NCBI GenBank assembly: GCA_963920765.1
Contig: OY987248.1
Span: 21,672,539-21,736,538, forward strand
Reading direction: 5' to 3'
DNA length: 64,000 nucleotides
Origin: Ulota crispa
Lineage: Eukaryota > Streptophyta > Bryopsida > Orthotrichales > Orthotrichaceae
Under the pieces are notes generated by a model. It was given only the letters and a program-made list of their open reading frames with translations. It was not told where the DNA came from and searched no databases. The position numbers and the translations under genes are program-made. Positions 23,687 to 35,197 of this stretch are shown here, one piece after another; positions within the stretch are counted from its first letter, which is position 1, and the number at the start of each line of letters is the position of its first letter.

Positions 23687-24519
23687 TCCCTAAAATTCCA
23701 AATATGGCCAAATGGCTCAAAATTGACCTTAAGTAAATAAAAAATTTAAAATTTTTTCAATAATTTAACTGTAAGATCTACTTTTTCACTTGCTTATGTA
23801 CATCCTCTCAAAAATTCAAACTTTATGGGGGCATTTTTCATTAGATTATAACACTCAAAGTAGGGGCAAAACTTATTTTGAAGATTCTCTAAGGTGTCAA
23901 ATTTTTTTTGGTCATTCAAAATGATATCTTCCACTTTATGATTTTCTTGTGCAATTTAAATTTCTTGTAAAGCATGAAGTTGGCTATATGCCTCACAAAT
24001 CTCATGATAACCCAATGCTTAAAATATAATAAAAAACAATCAAAAGCGAGAATTGCTTTGTTCAAATTGTCATTACACTAAGAAAACTTCACCAAAGAGA
24101 TTCTTGTAGAAAAAATCTCAATTACAAAATCCATACAGTGTAAACCTAGAACATAATGTGGAGTACTTGCCAAAGTAATTTAAAAATAAAATGGAAGTTA
24201 CTATATAGTCAAGCGAGTGCAAATTTTGCCCATTGACCAAGCCATTGTAAAGTGCTTTTGAACACTATTTGGGCAACACTCTTCCTCAACCCCTTTGTTT
24301 CTGATTTTTTTGAGGATGCTCGTGTTGACATCTAAATCACATATGGTATTGTATTTCACTCAAAAATTATTCAATTCCACATTTCTTTTGGAGGAATGCA
24401 AGCTTTTTAATATGAGCACATACACCCTTATTTTCACAATTTTATCTTATGTATTTACTCAAGAAATGCTTGCCTAAATATCCCAAAAGCCCAAAGTGGG
24501 CTCCCTGGTCCTTTGGGGG
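23687..24519. mobile_element. TTAA-flanked element, 833 bp
   Basis: It starts TCCCTAAAATTCC directly after the TTAA at 23683-23686. The right end, reverse complemented, is CCCCCAAAGGACCAGGGAGC with TTAA at 24520-24523. The inverted ends are more diverged than in other members. The interior is AT-rich with no transposase and no close partner in the window. Confidence 0.6.
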
Positions 24520-24555
24520 TTAAGAAACTCTAATTTTGCAAGAGAATTGCCCAAG

Positions 24556-24779
24556 CAGGGTCCGGAAAGTATTTGAGATTTTCAATTGATCTCCTTCATT
24601 TCCCATCTTGAACCGGTTTATCAAGATACCACTTCAGTTATTTTCTCTGTCTTGTATTGTAAATATTATTTATTTAGAACTTTCATTGTTTTTACAGTCA
24701 ATGTTTAAAAATTGCAACCAATTTTTTCTCATTTCAACCGGCTAGCTTTGAACTAGAGATTGGTTCTTCCCGGACCTTG
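24556..24779. mobile_element. hAT-like MITE, 224 bp, copy 1
   Basis: Ends CAGGGTCCGGAAAG and, reverse complemented, CAAGGTCCGGGAAG, fitting the CAGGG/CAAGG ends of hAT elements. Flanking 8-mers TGCCCAAG (24548-24555) and CACCCAAG (24780-24787) match at 6 of 8 positions, consistent with an aged 8-bp target duplication. A second copy lies at 25245-25461. Confidence 0.7.
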
Positions 24780-25244
24780 CACCCAAGGTTTGAACAAGAA
24801 ACGTCCTTGCGGTGATCTACATGCGCTTGTTTCTAAGCTTGCTTTTGTAATGTCAATTTATCCAATTCTAGATAGCACAAACATACTATTTTTAAAAGAT
24901 CAAAGTGCCTACATACTTTTCTTTTCTTTTCTTTTGGAAATTAGAAGAACATAGTGACATTTCAACTTGCACCAATTTAAAATTATTATAAAAAGTAAAA
25001 CTTTGGTAAATTAGCATTGCTCACTAAAAAGATTTTTTTTTTTAATTTAGGAGTGAAGATTGATCTAACTCCTTGAAATCGCTAAATGAACCGGACGGCA
25101 TCTTGGCTTTTATGTCAAGTTTATTGGTTTATGGGTAAAAGGAGAGAGGTTTTAACATTAACAAAAAAAAAGGACATTTTGTAAAAGATGTGAGATGATT
25201 TGAATAGATTGGCATTATTTGAAGAGTGATTTAGTCCTACAATG

Positions 25245-25461
25245 CAGGGTCAGGGAAATATTTGAGATTTTTCGGTAGATTTCCTTCAATTCCTATATTG
25301 AACTGGTTTATCATCCATCGGATTTTTTCTCTATTTCATACTATAAGTAGTTTTTTTAAGAACTTTGACTGGTTTTTAACCAAAGTTTATAAATTGCAAA
25401 CGGTTTTTTCTCATTTTGATTGGCTAGCATTGAACTAGCAGTCAGTTCTTCTCAAACCTTG
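25245..25461. mobile_element. hAT-like MITE, 217 bp, copy 2
   Basis: Same orientation and interior as the copy at 24556-24779 (shared ATATTTGAGATTTT-type start, GGTTTATCA and GGCTAGC). Flanking 8-mers CTACAATG (25237-25244) and CTATGATG (25462-25469) match at 6 of 8. The two copies have different flanks, so they are separate insertions rather than a tandem duplication. Confidence 0.7.
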
Positions 25462-25617
25462 CTATGATGTGATCCAACGTAGTTTCATTTAAAAAGTGAT
25501 ACAATGCAAGGGCATTTTGAAATGGACAAGGCCTCTTGTAGTGTATAGATAGCTATTTTGCAATAGCAAATTAAGCCATCCTTTAAAGTACTACAAGAAC
25601 AAGAAGCTCCACCCTCA

Positions 25618-26340
25618 ATTTTATCCCACTAATAGGGGTGTCAAACCTCTGATCAGGTAACTTTATCTTGAAATTCACTTAGAGTTATTGAGTGGTTTGC
25701 TCATGTAATTACTTGATAATTCTAATTGATTCTTTGCATAATTAACACCATATTAGGTAAATTGGGAAAACGGGTCTAATTTGGGACTTTCAGACTCGCT
25801 TTCAAAAGTTTGAGGTGATCTCCTCAAATCGAGCTCAACACTTTTTTTTGCACACATGTCCTCACTTGAGAGGAAGGATTTGCTAGGGAAAAAATCTTAG
25901 TGGCTCAGATCGAATTTGATACCTTCAAATCTAACTTTTTGGGTTTGGGGGGGGAACAAAGTGGGACACCCTTTATTCCCAATTTACCTAATATGGTGTT
26001 AATTCCTTCCTCTCTTTCCTAGCCCATCATCTTGCTCCCCAACCCACACGTGATCATGTTCTATTTGTCACAGCATAACACGCCCATTTAGCAGGTTGCA
26101 AAGGCGCCCTATGCGCTTGTCAACAAGCACCTTGCTCAAAGAGTGGGACCCCTATGAGATCACTGGATAACTTTTTGTAAGAAGAACCATAATTTGTTTA
26201 AGTTATGGGACACCTCCTGAGGTGCAAGATAGAGTTATCCTACCTAATAATTTGCAAATTTTGTCGAGGTGTGGGGTGAAGTCACTTGAAATTATTGGGT
26301 GAAAAACTCTGAGGTTTGACAACCCTAATGGGAATAAAAT
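25618..26340. mobile_element. Foldback element interrupted by a smaller MITE
   Basis: The left arm reads ATTTTATCCCACTAATAGGG and continues TGTCAAACCTCTGA. The right arm, reverse complemented, reads ATTTTATTCCCATTAGGG and continues TTGTCAAACCTCAGA. The inner part of the arms (TTGAAATTCACTTAGAGTTAT against a CACTTGAAATTATTGGG stretch) is weaker. The element carries a second insertion at 25740-26004. Boundaries are approximate. Confidence 0.6.
25740..26004. mobile_element. 265-bp MITE with ~27-bp near-perfect inverted ends
   Basis: The left end AATTAACACCATATTAGGTA and the right end (reverse complement identical) continue into AATTGGG on both sides. TTAA is the outermost palindromic core, so a TTAA or TA target duplication is possible, but the tips differ from the CCCTAAA family. 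It is inserted within the foldback element 25618-26340. Confidence 0.75.
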
Positions 26341-26806
26341 GTTATGATATCTCATACATCATTCCACAAACAGGCAAGGAGTTCAAGGGATACTTTTGAT
26401 TTCCAAATATGCAAACAAATATTATAAAAAGTGATTATAACATTATAATCAATTGAGGATAATCAAATAAAGGTTGTAGACTATGACTTATAAATCATAT
26501 CTTTAAATTCCTCATTTACATTTGGCATATATTTATCAATAAATTTTAAACATTATAATTAAAGACTCACTCTAAAATTGATTTTGGATTGAAAAGGAAT
26601 GAGTTTCATTTAATGTCTTTTATTTTACGTTCCCAATGTGATATTTAAACTACGGTGCTTTCACAATGGTTTTGATGTAGTGTGCTGGCTTCTTTTTGAA
26701 TTTAAAAAAATCAAATTTGTGGTGGGAGTACTATGACTTTCTGAAAAAAAAGAAAAAAAAAATAGAGAGAAGATTTTTAGATCCATGTTTGTACAAGTCT
26801 ATTTAA

Positions 26807-27714
26807 CCCAAAAAGGACCAGGCCCTTTTTTCTGTGAAAAACACTAAAAACTACCATTTTTGGAGAAGAAAGGAATGGTAATTTAAAAAAAAAAAAGTCT
26901 AACCGTAAGATCTTGCTCTAGACAATATGAGGTACTTGGGAAAAAAATTGAGCTTATTCCAAATGAAAAGGAGTGAGATATTTACATGTGAAGTGAAGAA
27001 AAAGTTTTTTTTGTGCTGCCAAAAAGTTTCAGAAGCCGTTGACCACTCCTATATCAAAAAATTTGCTCTACGCAAAGTTGAGGTTTTTTTTCCATGTAGA
27101 AGACCAAGTTAGGTATGTGTGGGAGAATTTTCAAACCAATTGGAACTATACAACACATGGAAAAAAATAGTAAGTAAAAAGAAGTAGAGAATGAGTCAAA
27201 ACACTAAATTGTTAAGAATTTCATTATTAAAATGAAAAATGCAAATCCCAATGGCTATAATGTTGTGATAGACAATCTATATCCTGTAGTTTTGTTTTTT
27301 TTCCAAAATAATGAAAATTGAGTAAAATAAAGGACTTCAAAGTTTATTTTTGGGTAGAGAATCTAGAATTGACCGCAAACAAAAACTCCTCATAACTTTC
27401 ATCTCATCTATCAAAATTGAATGATTCAAAGCTCCCCACATCTATATAAGTCTAAAGAATCTAATTCAGATTTTTATTTGAAAAAAAATGAATTTTTAAA
27501 GAAGTTTTTGGCTGCCCGGGGAGCAACATTTTCTAGATTTTCATGCATAACTTCTTTGTCAAATGTCGGAATGAAGAAAAAATTACATTCCCACATAGAT
27601 CTTTGAATTCCTCACCTTCAATAAAAGTTTCAGAAAATCCCGCAAAGTAGTTTAGCCATAGGTACATGCTTGAAATCTCATTTATCCTTCGAAGGGACAA
27701 TGGTCCTTTAGGGG
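26807..27714 (+). mobile_element. TTAA-flanked element, 908 bp (subfamily 1, copy A)
   Basis: Left end CCCAAAAAGGACCAGGCCC; right end, reverse complemented, CCCCTAAAGGACCATTGTCC. TTAA outside both (26803-26806, 27715-27718). It is collinear with the copy at 39937-40854 over its whole length (for example CAAAGCTCCCCACATCTATA in both) and with the 3' half at 35777-36122. Short open frames inside are the same in both copies but look like neither transposase nor any known protein. Confidence 0.85.
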
Positions 27715-28437
27715 TTAAATTAACACAACAATCTAGCAACTCCTTAGTTGATGAAATAATCAAGTTTCCAAATGCATGAATTGGTATAGTTCATTCATTA
27801 TTCAGGTTTGAGCACTAGGTTTATTGTGAACTATGTTAAGAAAATTGAGGCTGTGAATAATTTCAAGCTCCAAAATTTTGTCAAAAATAGTAAGACTTAA
27901 GGTAGTATGCTCTAAAATTGTCTGCTCATTTTGAACCATCCAGTAGCTTGTTGTGAAATAGTGCACAGGTGGTTCTTACATTAGCCTCTTACAACTCATT
28001 GAAAGCATGAAAAAAAGTTTGTTTTTAATTACAAGAGCCAATCATTCTCCTTGCTTCCTCAAATCTCTTCACAACTTGCAAGTGAACGGTTCTTGAAAGG
28101 TTTAAGGTTAATAATAGGTACCTATGACACATACACTTTGAAAATTTATAAATAACTCAAAAATGCTTCAAAAAATATGAAACGACTTGTGTTGCATTCA
28201 GCATCTATTTCTCTTTGTTTGAAAAATGAACTAAAAATCCTACCATCCACGAAAGACCATGAAAAAGAGGGATAAGCCCTTAGATGGGCGGTTTTTGAGC
28301 GTACTACCTTACTAGCCTTGGTAGAGAGTTATTAGGTCTCATACAAAATTAATTCTTTATGCCCAAACGCAAATCTCTATTATTAACTCTTCTAAAATAC
28401 CATTGTAAGGTCAACTTTGCACTTTTATAATTAGATT

Positions 28438-28992
28438 GGGAAAATTTCATGGATACCCTTGAAGTTTGCAATATTTACATAAGATACCTTGCTTTTTCAG
28501 AAATTACACAAATACTCTTGGATCAAAAAAATTAGAAATTTATTTGTTGTGCTCATACTTCCTTCATGACCAATGTTGAAGAAGGGAACATAATGAAACA
28601 AAAAAGAAGCAACATATGCACAAAGAAAGAAGGGAAATGGCATGTACAACAAAAAACGCCTAAATTTTTTGGTCCAAGGATATTTGTGTAATTTCTGAAA
28701 AAGCAATAGTATCTATGTAAATATTGCAAACTTCATATATTTCCATATTTACATAAATACTCATGATTTTCTAAATATTACACAAATACCCGTGGTCCAT
28801 AAATTTCAGGTGTTTGTTTTGTTATGCACAATACTTCTTTTATGACCAATGCTAAAACAAGGAGTGCAATATAGCAGAAAAGAAACAATGTGCGCACAAG
28901 GGAGAAAGAAGTGATGTGTACAATAAAACAAACGCCTGAAAGGGGTATCTATGAAATATTGCAAACTTGAGGAGTATCCATGAAATTTTCCC
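28438..28992. mobile_element. Two palindromic MITE copies upstream of OEP24
   Basis: A copy of the family seen at 5318-5634 runs from 28438 (GGGAAAATTTCATGGATACC) to about 28743. A second, more diverged copy missing its outer left arm follows directly to 28992, where it ends TGAAATTTTCCC. The arms contain AAGTTTGCAATATTTACAT and its inverse. The block ends about 505 bp before the OEP24 start codon. Confidence 0.75.
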
Positions 28993-29497
28993 TAATTTAT
29001 ACCACCACTATGTTACAGCAAATGCAGCGGGCAGAAGGGGGAAACAAATTTCCTGCAGCTTCGAAATGGGCATTACCTGTGCTGGGGCAGCGAACAGAAG
29101 GGGGGAAAATAATTTCTCAACGGGCGGCAACAAGGGCAGTAAAAAAATTCGTGGGAATGGCAGAGCGGAGAGAAAGAAAAAGAAAACCAATCTGGCCTTG
29201 GGATGCGGGGCATCGGGCAGCGGAATTCCGGGCAGAGCGCTGGCCTTCGAAGGCACAAGCGTCGTCGTGTTCGCGCCCTGGATTGCGATTTCATCTTCGC
29301 CGGTGAAGTTTATTCCGATTTCGCATTTGAGGAGACGACGACCGCGAGGCGGTCTAATTCTGCTGTGTTTGTATTGGTGAGGATTAGTGTAACAGAACGA
29401 TTTGCGTGGGTTTTTGAGTGTTTTGAGGAGGAGGCAGGGGAGGTTGGGTTTTGGGAAAACGAGGAAGGACGAAGGAGAGAGTTTTGGTTTGGAGGGC
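28993..29497 (+). promoter_or_regulatory. GC-rich promoter and leader of OEP24
   Basis: Composition changes sharply from AT-rich transposon to GC-rich at about 29020. The block contains a loose duplication of CAGCGGGCAGAAGGGGG (29027) as CAGCGAACAGAAGGGGGG (29087). Open frames on both strands arise from the base composition. No TATA box or transcription start can be assigned. Confidence 0.45.
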
Positions 29498-30969
29498 ATG
29501 ACGAAGGCGCAGGTTAAGACCAAGTATGACGCGGCGTCGAATGCGGCGACGGCGACCTTGTCGCTCCCCGTGGGCGACATGAAAGTGAAGGCCTCCTGCG
29601 CCGACAGCACTTTCGTGGCCAGCGAAGCGGGCACATGGCGTGGCGTCGCGTTTGGAGTGGAGAAGCCGGGCACATTCATGATCGACTACGACATGCAATC
29701 TCAGGTTGCTTGCTATTATGCCCCTGCCGTCCTGCATTCATTGTCAATTGTTTTTATTTACAATGCCATTGATTGATTTGAAGTCTTCATGTTAAGCCAT
29801 TGCCCCTAAACCCTAAAACGTTTTATCTCACCTCATTTCTTAGTCGCGATTTGACACGTACAGCAACCCTTGATTGACTGAGTGAGGGTTTTCAACAACC
29901 TTCTAGGGTTTTATTACTGTCAAATCTGCGCGTAATTAAAGCGAACAATTCCGCTACGTCTGATAACTCCTTATACAATCAGATCTTCAGTGCTCTGTAT
30001 TCGGTGTTAAATTTGTGAGTCGTACCGAAAGCAATGATCGGTTTTACTTGATTTTTTAGTGCGCAATGTGTAGCGGTCATCAGTACGATCGAAGTGCCTT
30101 AGTTTCTTTCTCTCAATGGGCATTTATGCCCGAAGATGATCACCATGAGCACATTTGTCTGTTTGAGAATCCCTGCGTGCTTTCTGGACGTCCTAACTTT
30201 CAGAGGATTTCATCGCTCCATTCTCGATGCTTTGCTGAAGCTCACGTCTCTCTTCTCCTTTCAGTTTTTTAGGGTTTATTTGGGAACTTATAGTAGGACT
30301 GCAAATGTTACAGTTTTGGTTCAATTTTTAGCTCAATAGTTTTGTTCTTAATTTACAAGAGCAGAGCCTCATGCAGTGTAGTTGCGGGTTTTACCTGACA
30401 AGCTGACAGTGAGACTTGCTTTGAATTGCAGGCTCCGAGGTTTCAGTTCATGGTAGGGGCAAGTGTAGCGAAGAAGCCGTTGAAGCTGACCTATATCCAC
30501 GCTCAGAAGCGGAATGCCACAGTGTTGGAAGCAAACCTGGCACTGGATCCACGCAACAAGCTGGTCGGGAAGTACAGCTTTAACGCACAGAACGGCTCCT
30601 TGAAATATTCTTACATGCATGGCAGTGGAGCCACCTTTGAGCCTTCGTATGACTTCCAAACGGAGTCGTGGCACTTCGCTGCTTCTCGAAAGGTTGGCTC
30701 CCATGACAGTGCTCGTGTCTGTTACGATGCTCACGCTAGCACGGTTGGTATGGAGTGGACACGCGACTCCAAAGAGTTTGGCCAATTCAAGGTATACATC
30801 TCTTAATTTCCTCCTCTGCACAGGAGTTCGGATCTACTCACAACCCTTTGCATATTTTTGTGTTATGGAAGTAATCTGATTCCTGTTGCAGGTTACAGCG
30901 ACAGTCCCGACTGATACCTCGAAGGCACCGAAGCTCGTAGCTGAGAAGACATGGAGTGTTGATTTCTGA
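29498..30969 (+). CDS. OEP24: Chloroplast outer envelope pore protein OEP24, 3 exons, 214 residues
   Basis: Exons 29498-29704, 30432-30791 and 30892-30969 with GT-AG introns, both phase 0; stop TGA at 30967. OEP24 is a beta-barrel solute channel of the plastid outer envelope that passes phosphorylated sugars, phosphate and dicarboxylates. Recognisable family segments are the start MTKAQVKTKYD, AATATLSLPVGDMKVKAS, FGVEKPGTFMIDYD, PRFQFM, KPLKLTYIHAQKRN, YSYMHGSGATFEPSYDF, SWHFAASRK, VGMEWTRDSKEFGQFKV and the C-terminal PKLVAEKTWSVDF. The length matches the ~213 residues of seed-plant OEP24. There is no cleavable transit peptide, as expected for an outer envelope barrel. The ATG at 29498 gives the family N terminus. 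No defects were seen. Confidence 0.95.
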
Positions 30970-32900
30970 GATTGAGAGCTCTGCTGATGGTACACGTGAG
31001 TGCGCTTTTCAACGAGCGATTGCTGTCAGAGCTTAGCCTTTTTTCAAGATTTCCATTCATTGTCCCTGTCTGCGAGATTGCTGTCTTCCTCATTCACTAG
31101 TTTTCTTTGATCAGCACCACCATTTTAGTAGCTGCTGCTGCTGTAGTGTACAATAGGCTTTGAATATGGTGTTGTCGAAGGTTTGCAACTCGAGTCGGGG
31201 CCACAAGCAGGCATTGGTGCTTATTTTTTTGGCTCATGTCTGGGTATTTCAGAGAAGGCCATGAGGGTTGATGAGTTTTCTCGGCTTGGAAAGCAGAGAC
31301 CAACCCTATTTCCTGTGATCGGCGTGTCTGTAATTGGCTGATCTTGCATTCGTTACTGCTAATGTAACATTTATGAGCTAAAGCCATCAATTTTTGACTG
31401 GAATCTAAATTGAATTATTGGGGTGATATGGTTGTGACGAAGAGGGTTCTGGAGAGCCTCATACTAGGGTTTAAATTCGTTCAACTTTTAGGGATGTCTG
31501 TGCTGTAGGATGTTGTGTGAGAGGTTTTTCATGTTCTAGGTGCTTTTTGCTCAAATTGGGCTAGATTATGTACGCCCGCAGCATCCAATTGGGCATCTGA
31601 CGATGGTTCATGTTGTTGAATTTCATTATATTGGTTTTCATTGGATCCTGTTAAGAGGAGATTCTAATGCATTATTGCAATGAGTTTTTTGAGCATTAGG
31701 GATAAGTTAAGAATTTCCGAAGTGCTAACGAAATGTGTATCCCAAATGGGACCCTAGTAGACTCTCATTTTCAAAATGTTTACATTTTTGGCAAGAGGTG
31801 TTGAACATTTAAGTGCCTCCAAGATGTCAGTTTTATCTAGGGTTCTGGTTTTGTGAGACATCATTCTCTAGTGGTTCATATCTTGGTAGGCACAAAGACC
31901 TACTAGAACTGTGTTCAAAAGTGTGGCAAACCAAGTGTGAGTTCTTTTTTAAAATTTCTACAAGTTTTCTAGTGCTGAATGGAAGATCATGACATTTGAT
32001 ATCAGAACGTATCAATCTAGCTGTGCGTAGTTTGGAGCTCTGCACAGCTCGTGGATTTCTTATAAATTCAAACAGGGAGAGAAGCCCTAAAGGTCTTTGC
32101 ACACCTCCGCTGGTCGGGTGCTCAAGGGTGTGTAAATTTGCCGAATACATCGAGCTACTTCGGCGTCATTGAGTGCAATGGAGTTTGGGATGTAGTCAGG
32201 CCTGTCTGTCCTCATGAATCATAGACTGGATCAGTATGGTAACTTAAGTTCATACCACACTCAAAAAGCTAAATCAGTTCCTTGAAATCAACCTTGTTAG
32301 TTGGGTAGATACTTTTACTCATGTGGGTCCTTACGGTATGTTCACACCTGATGTTAAGAGTGGAAGTAGCAAAGGAAAACTAGATGTACTGTAATTGGAC
32401 ACACCTTTACATTGCAATCATATTGGTAATACTTCTCCTAACACCAAGTGTGAATATACTTTTAGGGATTAAGTTTAAAGGACCCTATCCACTTACATTT
32501 TAGATGATAGGAAAATTTTATCACTTCCTTACAACTTTCATCATTTGAACTTTGTGCACATCTATGTTTGCATATATATCCATTTCCTCTTTGGCAATAA
32601 CAATTGTTACAATTGGATGCGACTTTGTCTTCACCCTTTTTTGAACTATAATACACAAAACAAGCAGCTACACTATGGGAGGCTTTATCCTTGTAACATT
32701 GTGATTCCCTTCTTTTTAGTTCTTAAAAGTAGCTTGCTTTTTATACAAGGTACCTTTGCAAACTTCATCAAAGTAGCTTTTTCCGATCCAAACTATCGTG
32801 TTTGTGTGTTCGGTTCTTTTTGGGAGAAGGTAGGATTCAAAAAAGGAGATAAATGTAAGATACATTCATAACTAGGGTCAAATCAACCAATCACATGACT
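30970..32900. other. OEP24 3' flank and intergenic DNA
   Basis: The first ~450 bp (to about 31400) keep mixed composition and are likely 3' untranslated sequence. Beyond this, no gene is supported. At about 31996 the sequence TTGATATCAGAAC resembles a mutated initiator-Met primer-binding site (TGGTATCAGAGC), hinting at an old LTR-retrotransposon fragment, but no LTR pair was found. Confidence 0.4.
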
Positions 32901-32904
32901 TTAA

Positions 32905-33775
32905 CCCGTAAATGCTTAAAGCACCAGATTTTGGTGTTTAAAAAACTTTGAGATCTTGTTGGAAGCAAAAATTGAATGTTTGGAAAAAATCATTTTTGGA
33001 GAAGATGTGGTTTGAAGTTAACTTTGATGCTCAATTTGAGTGTCCTCCGTACTACATTCCAATTATTTTTAGTAGAAGTTAAACTGCAAGCATGTTAGTT
33101 GTGCATTGAAAAGTGTGATGAATGGTATTATTGAGCCTATGACAAGCTAACACATTGGAAAAATGGGCATCAAGTTGAGAACAAAATCAAGATCACCTTT
33201 TGGGTAATGAAAGCTCTTCTATAGAAAGTGCATCACTTAATAAAATCCAGATGTGCTTATGGGCTAATTTCACTTGGAATGTCTTTGTTATACAAGTCAA
33301 AATTCATCCATTACTGAATTCTCTTTGTTCACAACATTTTTTGGCTAATAACTAGAACTAAGTTTATTCTTTGTATTAGGTAGTAGCTTTTCTATTGTTG
33401 CATTGCAGGCTCATATGTGAAATTGTGATCATGGATTTCAAAGAGGAGTCATTACTTTTGAAGTAACAACAACAAACACTAAATCATCATAAGTGATTAT
33501 TTTCCAATTTTGTACAAAAATTACCATTTTTGCATAACAAGTTTTGTAGATGCAAGAAAAACATTAATTTCTATACTCATTCATATTTAGTCACAAGTAG
33601 TTTCACTAGCGTGGCTTTTTTGAATTTTTTTCAGCAACATTGTCTATAAGCCTTACAATCTAAAATCTTACAATTCCAATTTTATTCAATGTTTAATAAT
33701 GATCTTACAACTATCATCCAAAAACTTCCAAAATGCCTTTTTGAACAAAGAAAAGCAGCCTCAGGCATTTAAAGG
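32905..33775 (+). mobile_element. TTAA-flanked element, 871 bp (subfamily 2, second copy)
   Basis: Left end CCCGTAAATGCTTAAAGCAC after TTAA (32901-32904). The right end, reverse complemented, is CCTTTAAATGCCTGAGGC, followed by TTGA where TTAA is expected (one substitution). It is collinear with 12647-13572: shared CACCAGATT, GGCATCAAGTTGAGAACAAA and AATTTCACTTGGAATGTCTT. Confidence 0.75.
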
Positions 33776-33779
33776 TTGA

Positions 33780-34368
33780 TGGCACAATTTTTATTATAAA
33801 CAAAAAAAATGGACTACGAAAAGACTTAAGTTTTTTGTTCAATTGTATTAGAAAATTAAAAAAACAAATAAACTCCAAAGACAGATAAGAAAGACGTATA
33901 TTTTAAAGATAAAGCACCCATATAGTAATATTAGGATCTGATGAGAGGTTTTATTCTTTATACCATTGATAGAAGGTATTGGCAAATACACGTGAAACAT
34001 TTGGAAAATTTTGAGTCCTTAAAGAGCCCCTCCAAAGCCTTGAAAAAGGATCCCAAGATATGTATTTATTGCAACAAATCAAGCTACAAACAAATTATTA
34101 ATCTTCTATTTTTGCCCACCTTTTGAGTTCAATGTAATCAAGGAAATTATATTAATATGTCATCCCAACTAAACAAAGATTTAGGTACAAAAGAACTTGA
34201 AATTCTATTTTACTCAATTTGCATAGATGAGTGCACTAGTTAGATAATGACTAGTAATTAGAAAATGACTAGTGATCAATTCATTTACATGTTTTATCAA
34301 TGCAATATCTTTTATATTGTTTCAGATTATGCATGTGATTAAGGTACTTCATACAAGATAATAATAAA
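33780..34368. other. AT-rich spacer
   Basis: No gene or inverted-end element was recognised. A 61-codon frame near 33941 resembles no known family. Confidence 0.5.
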
Positions 34369-34370
34369 TA

Positions 34371-35197
34371 CTCTCTTTGTCCCATTATAAGGCTCCAAAA
34401 AACTTCTCCTTGAGGGATTAACTATATTTTTAGTCAAATGCATACTAGAATCAATATACCACCTACTAAATATTTGCAAAATCTCAACTTTTTATGTTGT
34501 CATTTAGACACCTAAATTTCATGCAAAAAGTACCAAATTTGTGCATAGTTTGTGAAGGTTGCCAGCTCCTCATCATTTTAGTCTTTGCATTAATGACACT
34601 TGCGTTCTAAAATCAATATACCATCTACCAAAAGTGTGCAAAATCTCCAGTTTTGATGTTGCCGTTGGGCACCCAAATTCCATGCAAAAAGTACCATATC
34701 TGTACATGTTGCTAGCTCCTCATTATTGATGATTTATAAAATTAGTAGCAACAATGGTACTTCATATGGGCAAGGCCAAGCTTGTTAGGGGAGGAATGCT
34801 CTTTAAATGCTTAACTTGCCTCCATGAGATCATTGGACATGACAAACGCTTTCTTAGCAATTGAAATTAGTAAAAGGAAACTTTTTAGTGGGACAAGAAC
34901 TATGTCTAATTTGGAGCTTTATACAGTAGAACTCCTCTAAAATGATATGGTTGGGACCCCAAGAATTAGATTAGTTTAAGTAAGTTATTAATTAATTTTG
35001 TGAAAGTGTAAGTGAAGTGACCTTGAGGTTAATGCCTGGATAGCATCAAGGAGCATTACTACTGTTGGATTCATTGTTTTGATTTATGGCTGACGTATGG
35101 TCTGACATTGAGATTTGTGTTATATATTAGATTATAAAGGATATTAGTTTAAGGGATATTGGTTTAGAAGAGTTCTATTGTATTGGGACAGAGGGAG
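34371..35197. mobile_element. Stowaway-like element, 827 bp
   Basis: Ends CTCTCTTTGTCCCATTATAA and, reverse complemented, CTCCCTCTGTCCCAATACAA, matching the plant Stowaway end CTCCCTCCGTCCC. TA flanks both (34369-34370, 35198-35199). The interior contains a direct duplication (ACTAGAATCAATATACCACC / TCTAAAATCAATATACCATC, at about 34443 and 34606) and a nested Emigrant-like MITE. No transposase. Confidence 0.8.
34924..35180. mobile_element. Emigrant-like (pogo-type) MITE, 257 bp
   Basis: Ends CAGTAGAACTCCTCTAAAAT and, reverse complemented, CAATAGAACTCTTCTAAACC, resembling the CAGTARAACCTCTATAAAT ends of plant Emigrant/Lemi1 elements. TA flanks both sides (34922-34923, 35181-35182). Its right end lies only 17 bp inside the right end of the Stowaway-like host element. 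Confidence 0.75.

Noticed and set aside
28993-29490. Minus-strand 223-codon frame over the OEP24 leader and first exon
   Set aside because: It is antisense to the well-supported OEP24 exon 1 and arises from the GC-rich composition.
29402-29497. Extended N terminus of OEP24 starting upstream of 29498
   Set aside because: The extension lacks an ATG (it would begin at TTG) and the OEP24 family N terminus begins at the ATG at 29498.
31990-32010. Primer-binding-site-like sequence suggesting an LTR retrotransposon
   Set aside because: TTGATATCAGAAC resembles the initiator-Met site, but no paired LTRs, polypurine tract or gag-pol frame could be found around it.
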